Positions 1 through 7,400 of a DNA stretch of 58,735 nucleotides are shown one piece after another. How positions within the stretch are numbered: position 1 is the stretch's first letter; each line of letters opens with the position of its first letter. The stretch comes from Streptosporangium pseudovulgare (GTDB taxonomy: Bacteria; Actinomycetota; Actinomycetes; Streptosporangiales; Streptosporangiaceae): contig NZ_BMQJ01000031.1 in NCBI RefSeq assembly GCF_014648055.1, positions 1-58,735 of the forward strand, in the 5' to 3' direction. A program made the position numbers and the translations under genes. The notes beneath the pieces were generated by a model. The model made no database searches, was not told the origin of the DNA, and was given only the letters and a program-made list of their open reading frames with translations.

Positions 1-23
1 GGGGGGGCGGACGGCGCCCCCGT

Positions 24-58
24 CCCGGCCTTCCCCGGAAGCTCCGGGGAAGGCCGGG
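24..58. terminator. Perfect 16-bp hairpin after the WYL regulator gene
   Basis: Arms CCCGGCCTTCCCCGGA (24-39) and its exact reverse complement (43-58) flank a 3-nt loop AGC. The hairpin starts 8 bases past the stop of the minus-strand WYL gene. There is no U-tract, which is usual for actinobacterial intrinsic terminators. The role as terminator is inferred from position and stability. Confidence 0.8.
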
Positions 59-65
59 CCTCCGA

Positions 66-1040
66 TCAGCAGGCGGCGTAGCGGGCGGCCAGCGCGCGGG
101 ACGTCTCGGCGAGGCGGGCGCGCAGCTCCGGAGGTTCCAGCACCTCGGCGTCCACGCCGAGCGCGAGGAACGTCCGGTGGGCGTGTTCGAGCGACTCGAC
201 GGGCAGCGTCGCACGGATCCAGCCGTCCGGCTCGGTGACCCCGGTGGCGGCCAGCGCCCGGGCCGCCGCGCCGTCGAGGCCCGACGCGCCACGCGGCGAG
301 AGGCGGACGACCGCCTCGCCCCGGTGCAGGCGGGCGTGGAAGTCCTCCTGGTGGCGCCGCCAGTGGGCGGCCAGGTCGAAGTCCCCGGGCGGCGTGAACT
401 CCTCTTCCCGTACGGCGAGCTCCAGGATCTGGTCCACCCGGTAGGTCCGCGGCTCCGCCCCGGGGTCCGCCGCCGCGACGACGTACCAGCGGCCCGCCTT
501 GAGCACCAGGCCGTACGGCGCCAGCCGCCGTTCGACGTCGGTCGGCTCCTTCCAGCGGCGGTAGCGGACGTCCAGCACCCGGCCGCGCCACACCGCGTCC
601 GCGACCCGCGGCAGGAACCGGAGATCGTCGTCGGCGGCGTACCAGCCGGGTGCGTCGAGGTGGAAGCGCGCCCGCATCCGGTCGGCCTGCTCGCGCAGCT
701 CCGGCGGCAGGGCCGCGCGCAGCTTGAGCTGCGCGGCCGCGAGGTCCTGCCCGAGCCCGAGCTGGGCGGCGGGCCCGGGGACGCCGGCCAGGAACAGAGC
801 CTCCGCCTCGGCGGCGTTCAGCCCGGTGAGGCGGGTGCGGTAGCCGGCCAGCAGCCGGTAGCCGCCCGAGTGCCCGGCGTCCCCGTAGAGCGGCACGCCC
901 GCCGCGTGCAGCGCCTCGACGTCGCGGTAGACGGTGCGCACCGACACCTCCAGCTCCCCGGCGAGCTGGGCGGCGGTCATCCGGCCCCGGGCCTGGAGCA
1001 GCAGGATGATCGAAAGAAGGCGGCTCGACTTCACTGACAC
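66..1040 (-). CDS. WYL-domain transcriptional regulator (YafY type)
   Basis: A 324-aa regulator with an N-terminal winged helix-turn-helix (residues about 5-60, including SVRTVYRDVEALHAAG) and a C-terminal WYL domain (about 140-215, with the region around GLVLKAGRWYVVAA and TYRVDQI). WYL domains usually sense a small or nucleic-acid ligand and control the adjacent operon. The gene is divergent from the 66-aa/DUF1579-like pair, which is the likely target. The start is GTG at 1040, with an in-frame GTG six bases on at 1034. Both lie inside the inverted repeat 1034-1050, so the protein could repress its own translation-start region. Family assignment is firm; ligand and targets are unknown. Confidence 0.9.
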   Translation of the reverse strand: MSVKSSRLLSIILLLQARGRMTAAQLAGELEVSVRTVYRDVEALHAAGVPLYGDAGHSGGYRLLAGYRTRLTGLNAAEAEALFLAGVPGPAAQLGLGQDLAAAQLKLRAALPPELREQADRMRARFHLDAPGWYAADDDLRFLPRVADAVWRGRVLDVRYRRWKEPTDVERRLAPYGLVLKAGRWYVVAAADPGAEPRTYRVDQILELAVREEEFTPPGDFDLAAHWRRHQEDFHARLHRGEAVVRLSPRGASGLDGAAARALAATGVTEPDGWIRATLPVESLEHAHRTFLALGVDAEVLEPPELRARLAETSRALAARYAAC

Positions 1041-1050
1041 AAGATGTCAG
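1034..1050. promoter_or_regulatory. Inverted repeat, candidate WYL-regulator operator
   Basis: CTGACA-CAAGA-TGTCAG is a perfect 6-bp inverted repeat with a 5-bp spacer in the divergent promoter region. It overlaps the GTG start of the WYL gene and lies 24 bp before the start of the plus-strand pair. On the plus strand, TACGGT (1062-1067) six bases before the ATG at 1074 could be a -10 for a leaderless transcript. The repeat would then sit at the -35 area. The operator role is inferred. Confidence 0.6.
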
Positions 1051-1073
1051 CGGAGCGGCCCTACGGTCCAGCC

Positions 1074-1274
1074 ATGGCTTTCAGCGAGAGATTCCTGCGG
1101 GTGCCGCCCCCGATCCGGGTGGGCGGCCGTCACGTCAAGCGCTACCACGTCACGGCGGATCCGGCCGGCATCGAGCCGGAGGTCGAGAAGGCGGCCTGCG
1201 CCCTCGACCGGCCCGGCCTCGACGCCTACCTCGCCGGCTCCCTCCCCGAGGGCGCCGCCGGAGACCGCCCGTGA
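1074..1274 (+). CDS. 66-aa protein, possibly an internally deleted family member
   Basis: Short ORF from ATG 1074, overlapping the next gene by ATGA, so the two are likely translationally coupled. There is no Shine-Dalgarno; TACGGT six bases upstream suggests a leaderless start. From memory, the first ~40 residues (RVGGRHVKRYHVTAD, IEPEVEKAA) and the last ~20 (RPGLDAYLAGSLPEG) resemble the two ends of a longer (~150-170 aa) actinobacterial hypothetical family, with the middle missing. That would make it an in-frame deletion derivative, functional or not. An alternative is an ATG at 1044, but that lies inside the operator. No function can be assigned. Confidence 0.55.
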   Translation: MAFSERFLRVPPPIRVGGRHVKRYHVTADPAGIEPEVEKAACALDRPGLDAYLAGSLPEGAAGDRP

Positions 1275-1720
1275 ACGACTTCGACTTCCTCATCGGCACC
1301 TGGGACGTCGCCAACCGGCGGCGTACGGACTTCCTCGACGGGACGAGCGAGTGGGAGGAGTTCCGGGGCGTCTCCCGGGCCTCCCGGCACTTCGGCGGCG
1401 GGGCGAACTTCGACGAGATCGACTTCCCGGACAGGGGGTTCGCCGGGCTGACCCTGCGGCTGTACGACCCCGCGACCGGGCAGTGGTCGCTGTACTGGGC
1501 GAGCGGACGCACCGGCACGCTCTTCCCCCCGGTCGTCGGCCGCTTCTCCGGCGGCCGGGGCGAGTTCTACGGCGACGACACCTACGAGGGCACCCCGGTC
1601 CGGGCGCGTTTCATCTGGTCGGACATCACCGGGGACTCCGCCCGCTGGGAGCAGGCGTTCTCCGTGGACGGGGAGAAGACCTGGCTGACCAACTGGACCA
1701 TGGTGTTCACCCGCCGCTGA
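1271..1720 (+). CDS. DUF1579-like hypothetical protein
   Basis: A 149-aa soluble protein beginning MNDFDFLIGTWDVANRRR. The F-D-F-L-x-G-x-W opening is typical of DUF1579/lipocalin-like proteins that begin with a short helix and then a single beta-barrel. Further barrel strands are suggested by LTLRLYDPATGQWSLYWAS and the regular aromatic spacing up to NWTMVFTRR. The ATG overlaps the previous stop (ATGA), so it is the second gene of a two-gene unit opposite the WYL regulator, which probably controls it. The biochemical role of the family is unknown. Confidence 0.75.
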   Translation: MNDFDFLIGTWDVANRRRTDFLDGTSEWEEFRGVSRASRHFGGGANFDEIDFPDRGFAGLTLRLYDPATGQWSLYWASGRTGTLFPPVVGRFSGGRGEFYGDDTYEGTPVRARFIWSDITGDSARWEQAFSVDGEKTWLTNWTMVFTRR

Positions 1721-1724
1721 CCTC

Positions 1725-1763
1725 CCGCGGCGCCCGGGGCCGTCCCGTGCGTCCCCGCCGCGG
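1725..1763. terminator. Inverted repeat between convergent genes
   Basis: Arms CCGCGGCG (1725-1732) and CGCCGCGG (1756-1763) flank a 23-base loop in the 51-base gap between the DUF1579-like gene and the convergent PL8 lyase. It may act as a bidirectional terminator; the long loop makes this moderate. Confidence 0.45.
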
Positions 1764-1771
1764 TGAGGACG

Positions 1772-4210
1772 CTAGCCGAGCCGTACGGTGACCGTGTGCG
1801 AGGCGCCCGCGCGGTCCGCCAGCCGGCCCCAGGTGAGGGTGAGCCTCCGCCCGGTCACCGCGGACGTCAGGAGCGGGTGGCCGTGCGACACCGCGGAGAC
1901 CGGGCGGTCCCAGGTCACGGTCAGCTCCTCCAGGTCACGCCGGGGGTCCGCGACGGTCAGCGTGGCCGTGCCGTCGCCGCGCTCCCTGACCAGCACCGCG
2001 CACGGGGCCGAGGCGGTCAGCGGCCCGGCGGTCCCGCCGCCCCAGAAGTTGACGGCGGTGACCCCCAGCGACGGCACGTGGACGCCCTGCCGGTGGCGGC
2101 TGCCGGCCAGCACGCGGACCCAGCCGGGGTCGGCGGCGCGGGCCCGGGTCGCGGCCGGGCTCGCCCCCGGCATCAGCAGGTAGAGGTAACCGGCCGAGGC
2201 GGGATCGACGCCGTGGTCCAGCCAGAGCGTCACGTAGCCCCTGGTCACCGTGTCCCCGGTCGCCGCGTCCGGCCGGGCGGCGTCCCGCGTCGCGCGTCCC
2301 TCGCCCGCCGCCACCGCGGGTCCTCCGCCCGCAGGGGTCACCGCGCGCCCGGCGGGCGGCCGCTCCGGCGCGGCCGTGCGTTCCTCGCGGAGCGTGCGCA
2401 ACCGGGCGCAGGGCAGCACGTAGCCGCCGTGCCCCTCAAGGTGCGCCCAGCCCGCCGTACGGTCCACCGTGAGGCGCGCGCCGGTCCTGCGGTTGTCCAC
2501 GACGGTCTCCACCGGAACGCCGTCCTCGCAGCTGATCCCGGCGCCCAGGCAGACCACGGCGTCGTCGAGGAAGAACCAGGACTTGAACGCCTCCAGTGTG
2601 CTCTCCAGGCCGGTCAGGTGCTGGCCGACCGCCGCGTACCGGCCGTCGGTGGCGCCGCCCGCCCAGCGGACCGGCGGGCGGGTGTCGCCCCACGCCGCGC
2701 CCGCGCCATCGGCGGGCCGCCGGGCGGCGACCGTCGTGCCGGGCAGGCGGCAGGGGTCCACGGTGTCCCAGAAGAAGTCGGAGTACTGGTCGCCGTGGCC
2801 CTCGGCCCACCAGTGGAGCATCCCGGAGCCGGTGTGCCAGCCGCGGAGGTTCTCACCGTTGCCGTGCTCGTAGTGGCCGATCCGGTCCGAGGCCATGCTG
2901 AGGCCCGCGCACCAGCCCCGGCCCCGGTGGACGGCGCGGGCGCTTTCCGGGAACAGCCGGTGCCCGGCGGGCTCGGCCGCGGCGGGCACCCCGTCGTCGT
3001 TCAGGAGCGCGACGAGCCGGGCGTGGAACCCAAGGTCCTCGCGTTCGGCCGCCCGCGGCATGGGCCGGACGGTGTCGCGCAGCGCCCACCCCTTGACCAT
3101 GCTCCGCCAGCGGGCCCGCTCGGCGGCGGAGGCCGTCTCGCCCAGCAGCAGGACCGCCGCGGCGATCGCGCGTCCCCGGGCGTGGTCACCGTACGGCCCG
3201 CGGCCGACGGCGCGCCCGCTGACGAGGTCCATGCACAGGCCGTCGTGGACGAACGGGGCGAACGACCTCTCCACCGCGTCGAGGACGACCTGCCGGTTCG
3301 GGTCGGTGACCTCCCACGGCGAGCCGCGCAGCACCGCGAACAGGGTCGCGAGCCCCGACAGCAGCGAGGCCCCGTAGGTGCCCTGGTAGGGGACCCAGGT
3401 GTGCTGGAGGAACGATCCGTCGCGGTGGAACCCGTCGCCGTCCGTGACGTAGGGGAAGACCGGCGACAGCGCGGCGACGGCCCGCGCGGCGCCGTCCGGG
3501 TCGGCGGCCAGGACGGCGCGCAGCAGCCGCACCGTGCACAGGTCCACCCGGTTGGCCCCGGTGCTCGTCCCGTCGTAGTCGTCCAGGACGCACTCGGGCG
3601 CGAAGTGGTCCACCGCCTCCAGCAGCGCCCCGGCCCGCCGTCCCCCCAGGTGGGGGTCTGTCAGCAGGGCCGCGTCGAGGAGCGCCCGCGGGACGCCGAT
3701 CCGCCAGTGCCACCAGTTGCCGGTCGCCTCGGCGCCCGCCGCGTACACCCGCCGCCGGTAGTGGTCCACGCCGTCGGCGATGGCCGCGGCGAGGCCCGCG
3801 TCGCCGGTCAGGCCGGTCCCCGGCAGCGCGTACGCGCGGGCCATGGCCCGCAGCCGGGCCGGGGTGGCGGTGAAGGAGGGGAACGGCAGGCCGGGCCAGA
3901 GCGACGACGTGCCCGGACGCATGGCGTCCCGGTGCCGCGCCGCCGCCGCGCCCAGCTCCGCCAGCCGGCTCCGGTACGGCTCGGCCGCCGCGTCGAACCC
4001 CGACCCCGCCGTGACGTCCCGCCAGGCGCGACGCAGCGCGGCGAAGGGGCCGTCCTCCCGCGGATCTCCCCGGCGGGTGCCGTCCCGGCGCCCGGTCCAC
4101 GGATGTTCGGTCCACGGGCGTTCGGCCGGGGGCAGGGCCAGGGCCCCGGCCGCGACGGTCCCGCCGAGGCGGAGCAGCGATCTCCGGGAGTATCCGATCA
4201 TGCCGGTCAT
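1772..4210 (-). CDS. Tat-exported polysaccharide lyase family 8
   Basis: An 812-aa secreted lyase of the hyaluronate/chondroitin/xanthan lyase family (PL8), which cleaves uronic-acid polysaccharides by beta-elimination. The N-terminus has a twin-arginine signal (YSRRSLLRLGG, then a hydrophobic Ala/Leu stretch). The alpha/alpha toroid carries NWWHWRIGVPRALLDAA. Aligned by motif with streptococcal hyaluronate lyase, the catalytic residues are Asn about 220 (TGANRVD), His about 270 and Tyr about 279 (HTWVPYQGTYG). The beta-sandwich half has NGENLRGWHTGSGMLHWW and SWFFLDDAVVCLG. An Ala/Pro/Gly-rich insertion lies in the later third. The ORF is open to 4432, but that extension would overlap the next gene. 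ATG 4210 directly precedes the Tat motif, with GATAAT six bases upstream. The exact substrate is not evident. Confidence 0.88.
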   Translation of the reverse strand: MTGMIGYSRRSLLRLGGTVAAGALALPPAERPWTEHPWTGRRDGTRRGDPREDGPFAALRRAWRDVTAGSGFDAAAEPYRSRLAELGAAAARHRDAMRPGTSSLWPGLPFPSFTATPARLRAMARAYALPGTGLTGDAGLAAAIADGVDHYRRRVYAAGAEATGNWWHWRIGVPRALLDAALLTDPHLGGRRAGALLEAVDHFAPECVLDDYDGTSTGANRVDLCTVRLLRAVLAADPDGAARAVAALSPVFPYVTDGDGFHRDGSFLQHTWVPYQGTYGASLLSGLATLFAVLRGSPWEVTDPNRQVVLDAVERSFAPFVHDGLCMDLVSGRAVGRGPYGDHARGRAIAAAVLLLGETASAAERARWRSMVKGWALRDTVRPMPRAAEREDLGFHARLVALLNDDGVPAAAEPAGHRLFPESARAVHRGRGWCAGLSMASDRIGHYEHGNGENLRGWHTGSGMLHWWAEGHGDQYSDFFWDTVDPCRLPGTTVAARRPADGAGAAWGDTRPPVRWAGGATDGRYAAVGQHLTGLESTLEAFKSWFFLDDAVVCLGAGISCEDGVPVETVVDNRRTGARLTVDRTAGWAHLEGHGGYVLPCARLRTLREERTAAPERPPAGRAVTPAGGGPAVAAGEGRATRDAARPDAATGDTVTRGYVTLWLDHGVDPASAGYLYLLMPGASPAATRARAADPGWVRVLAGSRHRQGVHVPSLGVTAVNFWGGGTAGPLTASAPCAVLVRERGDGTATLTVADPRRDLEELTVTWDRPVSAVSHGHPLLTSAVTGRRLTLTWGRLADRAGASHTVTVRLG

Positions 4211-4216
4211 GCCGGG

Positions 4217-4230
4217 ATTATCACGCGTGA
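4217..4230 (-). promoter_or_regulatory. Likely -10 element and palindrome upstream of the PL8 lyase
   Basis: On the minus strand GATAAT (4222-4217) lies 6 bases before ATG 4210, the arrangement expected for a leaderless mRNA. It abuts the perfect 10-bp palindrome TCACGCGTGA (4221-4230), a possible repressor site. No good -35 is visible. Confidence 0.45.
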
Positions 4231-4380
4231 GACCCGTCGCGCGATCGGAACGGCCGGGAGACCGCCTGCCGGTCCGGCGGCCGACGGTGAAACGGCCGTA
4301 CCCGCCCGGCGGGAGGACCGGGCGGGCACGGGACGGCGTCGCGGTGCCCGAACGGCACCGCGCCGAGGTCTTCCGGGAGG

Positions 4381-4848
4381 TCAGCCCGCCGGCGCGTGGA
4401 CCTCCCTCAGCAGCCGCGATCCCCACGGGCACCAGTGACCGCCGGGCAGGAACGCGCCGCCCGCCTCGTCGAGATGGTCATCGACGTACCGTGGCGAGGC
4501 GTCGCACACCTCGATGGCGAGCTGGAAGAACGAGATCGTGGCCGGGTCGAGGGTGAAGCTCCAGCCGGGGTTGTAAGGAGCGGGACGCTTGACGATCCTG
4601 CCCATGACGTGGGTGCGGTCCCGCTGCGCACCGCTCAGGATGTCCCGGGCCTCCTTGATCTTGGCGGGGTCGCTGAGCTTGAAAACGAACGTGTCGGGGG
4701 CCGGCGGGTAGTCGAACTCGAAGTAGGCGTCGCCGTCGGCGGCGCGCGGGCTCACGTCGTCGGCCTGCTTCGCCGCGGCGGGCTGGGCGAGGGCGAGCAT
4801 CGCGACCGCCGCGAGGATGCCGATCCTGATGGTGATGGTGCGTCGCAT
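4381..4848 (-). CDS. Secreted BP74 N-terminal-domain protein
   Basis: A 155-aa protein with a Sec signal peptide (MRRTITIRIGILAAVAMLALAQPAAA, cleavage after about residue 26) followed by a single domain resembling the BP74 N-terminal domain, named from a Dictyostelium calmodulin-binding protein. Family-type segments are FVFKLSDPAKIKEARDIL, VMGRIVKRPAPYNPGW, ISFFQLAIEVCDASPRYVDDHL and GGHWCPWGSRLLRE. Two Cys (in EVCDAS and HWCPW) may form a disulfide after export. ATG 4848 has CCGGAG about 6-8 bases upstream. The gene precedes the PL8 gene on the same strand, but with a 170-base gap and a separate promoter. The bacterial function of the family is unknown. Confidence 0.8.
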   Translation of the reverse strand: MRRTITIRIGILAAVAMLALAQPAAAKQADDVSPRAADGDAYFEFDYPPAPDTFVFKLSDPAKIKEARDILSGAQRDRTHVMGRIVKRPAPYNPGWSFTLDPATISFFQLAIEVCDASPRYVDDHLDEAGGAFLPGGHWCPWGSRLLREVHAPAG

Positions 4849-5008
4849 GGGCAGCTCCGGTGCCGTCGGGCCGTGTCCACGGCCGTTCGTGACGCAATGT
4901 AACAGTAAAGTAACTTACAGTCACTGATCCGAGGCGGCGCCACGCTGCCAGGCGGAAGGCGGACTTCCGTCTGGCGTGGAAGCGGGCTTCGATCAATAGG
5001 CTGGTCCC

Positions 5009-5956
5009 ATGCCGACCGGCCCGCGCCCATGTGACGTCACCTTCCCGAACGGGGAGGTGACGCTGGCCGGTTCGCTGACGGTCCCCGACCGGAGCGGGGG
5101 AGCGGCGGGTGTGGTCATGGTCGGTGGGTCCGGACCGTCGGACCGCGACAACGACATCTACTTCCCCCCGATCCGGCGGCACCTGGCCGACGCCGGGGTC
5201 GCAGTGCTGTCCTACGACAAGCGTGGCGTCGGCGGGTCGTCCGGTGACTGGCGCGACGCGACCATCGGCGACCTGGCCGCCGACGCGGCCGCCGCGCTGG
5301 ACTTCCTGCGCGCGAGGCCCGGAGTACGCGCCGGCGCGGTGGGGCTGTTCGGTCACAGCGAGGGCGGCTGGGTCGTCCTGCGCGCCGCCGCCGTCCGGGA
5401 CGACCTGCCCTGGGTGATCACCAACAGCTGCCCCGGTACCACCCCGGCGGTCCAGGAACGTCACGCCCTGACCGGCGCCCTGCGGCGGGCGGGGGCGGAC
5501 GTGGGGGACACCGACCGGACCCTGGCCCTGTACGACCGTCTCGTCGAAGCGGGACGGGACGGCGCGGACTTCGCCGCGGCGACGAGATCCGTCGACTCGG
5601 CCGGTCCGTCACCGGCGTTCGCCTCCTACTGGGCCGAGGTGGACGAGCGCCTCTGGGAGTTCCTCAGACGAAAGCAGGATCACGACCCCGTCCCGGACGC
5701 GGCGCGCCTGCGCTGCCCGCATCTGGCGATCTTCGGTGGCGCGGACGAGCTGGTCCCCGTCGCCGAGAGCGTCCGCCTGTTCGGCGCTGCGGCGTGCCGC
5801 CCGGACCGTCACCCCCGGGCGGGACTGACCGCGGAGGTGTTCCCCGGGGCCGACCATCGCGTCCAGACGAGCGGTGACGGTCTCCTGGCGCCCCACTACC
5901 TCGCCACCCTGACCCGATGGATCGGGCACCACACGCCCATGACTCCCACGTCGTGA
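5009..5956 (+). CDS. Alpha/beta hydrolase (dienelactone hydrolase/peptidase-like)
   Basis: A 315-aa cytoplasmic serine hydrolase. The nucleophile elbow is GHSEGG (about residue 118), preceded by the oxyanion-region segment VGGSGPSDRDND and the strand VAVLSYDKRGVGGSSG. The acid is probably the Asp of FGGADELVP and the His that of PGADHRVQ near the C-terminus, giving a complete Ser-Asp-His triad. The overall form matches S9/dienelactone-hydrolase-like esterases. It is divergent from the BP74 gene across a 160-base AT-richer gap. The RibD-like remnant begins at its stop codon. The substrate is unknown. Confidence 0.85.
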   Translation: MPTGPRPCDVTFPNGEVTLAGSLTVPDRSGGAAGVVMVGGSGPSDRDNDIYFPPIRRHLADAGVAVLSYDKRGVGGSSGDWRDATIGDLAADAAAALDFLRARPGVRAGAVGLFGHSEGGWVVLRAAAVRDDLPWVITNSCPGTTPAVQERHALTGALRRAGADVGDTDRTLALYDRLVEAGRDGADFAAATRSVDSAGPSPAFASYWAEVDERLWEFLRRKQDHDPVPDAARLRCPHLAIFGGADELVPVAESVRLFGAAACRPDRHPRAGLTAEVFPGADHRVQTSGDGLLAPHYLATLTRWIGHHTPMTPTS

Positions 5957-6081
5957 CCTGACCGGGACCGCCGAGGCGATCGGCGGCGCCTGGGACGGAC
6001 CGGTCTTCGTGCTCACCCACCACCCCGAGGACGCGGCACCCGCCGACGGGATCACGTTCCCGAACCGCGACCCGGCCGGTT
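5955..6081 (+). pseudogene. Remnant of a RibD C-terminal/DHFR-like reductase gene
   Basis: Read in the frame starting at 5955, this gap encodes a stretch containing TGTAEAIGGAWDGPVFVLTH and then HPEDAAPADGITFPN. This strongly resembles the internal part of actinobacterial dihydrofolate-reductase-family (RibD C-terminal domain) proteins, where a VFVLTHH motif is typical. No start codon, N-terminal NADPH-binding part or C-terminal half is present, and it runs into the 3' end of the opposing GNAT gene at 6052. It is best read as an internal fragment left after deletion. The family call is from memory of family sequences. Confidence 0.6.
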
Positions 6082-6546
6082 CAGGTCCAGCTCGCCGACG
6101 AGCTCGTCCTCGCTCTTCTCGCCGGTCGGCCGGAAACCCAGCTTCAGGTAGAACGGCTCGGGGCCGCCCTCACCCGGGTGCCAGGTCACCGTCACGCGCG
6201 TCTGCCCGCGCCTGCGGACCTCCTCGCACACCTCCCGCACCGCGAAGCTCCCGTACCCGCGGCCCTGCTCACCGGCGGCGACCGCCAGCCGCCAGAGCCC
6301 GGAGCGCGGGCGATCGTCCGGGTCGCCGGGGTTGAAACGGACGTCGAAGAAGGCCATCACGAACGCCACGAGCCGGTCGCCGTCGAAGACCAGCCGCGGC
6401 CAGGCGATGTCGGGCTGCGCGTACGCCTCGGCCAGCGAGCGCGCGACCGGAGCCACGAAGCGCTCCTGGTCGGGGCGGACCTTCAGGTCGCACGCGGCGA
6501 GGACGTTGCCCGGAGTCACCTTCTCCAGGCGAAGAGACCCTGTCAT
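6052..6546 (-). CDS. GNAT-family N-acetyltransferase
   Basis: A 164-aa acetyltransferase that would transfer an acetyl group from acetyl-CoA to an amine. The N-terminus (LRLEKVTPGNVLAACDLKV) and the segment RPDQERFVAPVARSLAEAYA resemble spermine/spermidine acetyltransferase-like members. The acetyl-CoA loop is GEQGRGYGSFAV (R/Q-x-x-G-x-G). A C-terminal strand, PEPFYLKLGFRPTGE, completes the fold. ATG 6546 is preferred over upstream alternatives because homology-like sequence begins there, although the ribosome site is weak. The gene is convergent with the hydrolase and overlaps the RibD-like remnant at its 3' end. The substrate is uncertain. Confidence 0.85.
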   Translation of the reverse strand: MTGSLRLEKVTPGNVLAACDLKVRPDQERFVAPVARSLAEAYAQPDIAWPRLVFDGDRLVAFVMAFFDVRFNPGDPDDRPRSGLWRLAVAAGEQGRGYGSFAVREVCEEVRRRGQTRVTVTWHPGEGGPEPFYLKLGFRPTGEKSEDELVGELDLNRPGRGSGT

Positions 6547-6731
6547 GCCGGCGACCCTACAGAGCCCCACCGGGGCCACGGCAACCGAATATCCGCACCG
6601 CCGTCACCGGCCCCGCACCGGCTTCGCCGATCATGGCGATACGGCGGGACCACCTCATGGGAGACCGCCATGCGGAAGCCCGCGACCGGAAGCCGGGGGA
6701 TCGCCGGCCGGCCGCGATCGGGGCGGCGCGG

Positions 6732-7400
6732 TCAGAGGTCGGGGGCGGCGGGGCGGACGAAGCCGCTCTCGTAGGCGAAGACCACCACCTGGGCGCGATC
6801 ACGCAGCCCGAGCTTGACCAGTACGCGGCTCACATGCGTCTTGACCGTCGCCTCGGCCAGATGCAGTGCCGCGGCGACCTCGGCGTTGGACAGCCCGCGC
6901 GCCACCTGCGTCAGCACCTCGTGCTCGCGCGCGGTCAGCTGCGCCAGCCGTTCGTCCCGCTCGGCGGGCCCCGGCGTCATCTGCGGCGCGAACCTCTCCA
7001 GCACGCGGCGGGTGACGCGCGGCGACAGCGCCGCCTCTCCCGCCGCGACGTCGCGGATCGCGCTCAGCAGCTCCTGCGGCCGTGTGTTCTTCGGCAGGAA
7101 CCCGGCCGCTCCGGCCCGCAGCCCGGCGAAGGCGTACTCGTCCAGATCGAAGGTGGTCAGGATGAGCACGCGCGAGCGCGGGCTGTCGCGCACGATCCTG
7201 CGGGTGGCCTCGATGCCGTCCAGGCCGGGCATGCGCACGTCCATCAGCACCACGTCCGGACGCAGGTGCCGCGCCAGCCGGGCCGCCCGCTCGCCGTCAT
7301 CCGCCTCCCCGGCCACCTCCATGTCCGGCTCGGCCTCGAAGACCATGCGGAAGGCCATCCGCAGCAGCGACTCGTCGTCGGCGATCAGCAGCCGGATCAT
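6732..7400 (-). CDS. NarL/LuxR-family response regulator
   Basis: A 222-aa two-component regulator. The receiver domain starts MIRLLIADDE, with the phospho-acceptor Asp in VVLMDVRMPG (about residue 54), switch Thr in LILTTF and Lys in FLPKNT. A LuxR-type helix-turn-helix lies at about 150-210 (LTAREHEVLTQVARGLSNAE, TVKTHVSRVLVKLGLRDR). ATG 7400 overlaps the kinase stop (ATGA), so the pair is translationally coupled and the kinase upstream is its cognate partner. The longer reading frame to 7439 lies inside the kinase gene and is not used. The target genes are unknown. Confidence 0.93.
   Translation of the reverse strand: MIRLLIADDESLLRMAFRMVFEAEPDMEVAGEADDGERAARLARHLRPDVVLMDVRMPGLDGIEATRRIVRDSPRSRVLILTTFDLDEYAFAGLRAGAAGFLPKNTRPQELLSAIRDVAAGEAALSPRVTRRVLERFAPQMTPGPAERDERLAQLTAREHEVLTQVARGLSNAEVAAALHLAEATVKTHVSRVLVKLGLRDRAQVVVFAYESGFVRPAAPDL

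Noticed and set aside
4211..4432. N-terminal extension of the PL8 lyase to 4432
   Set aside because: It would overlap the BP74 gene, and the Tat signal begins just after ATG 4210.
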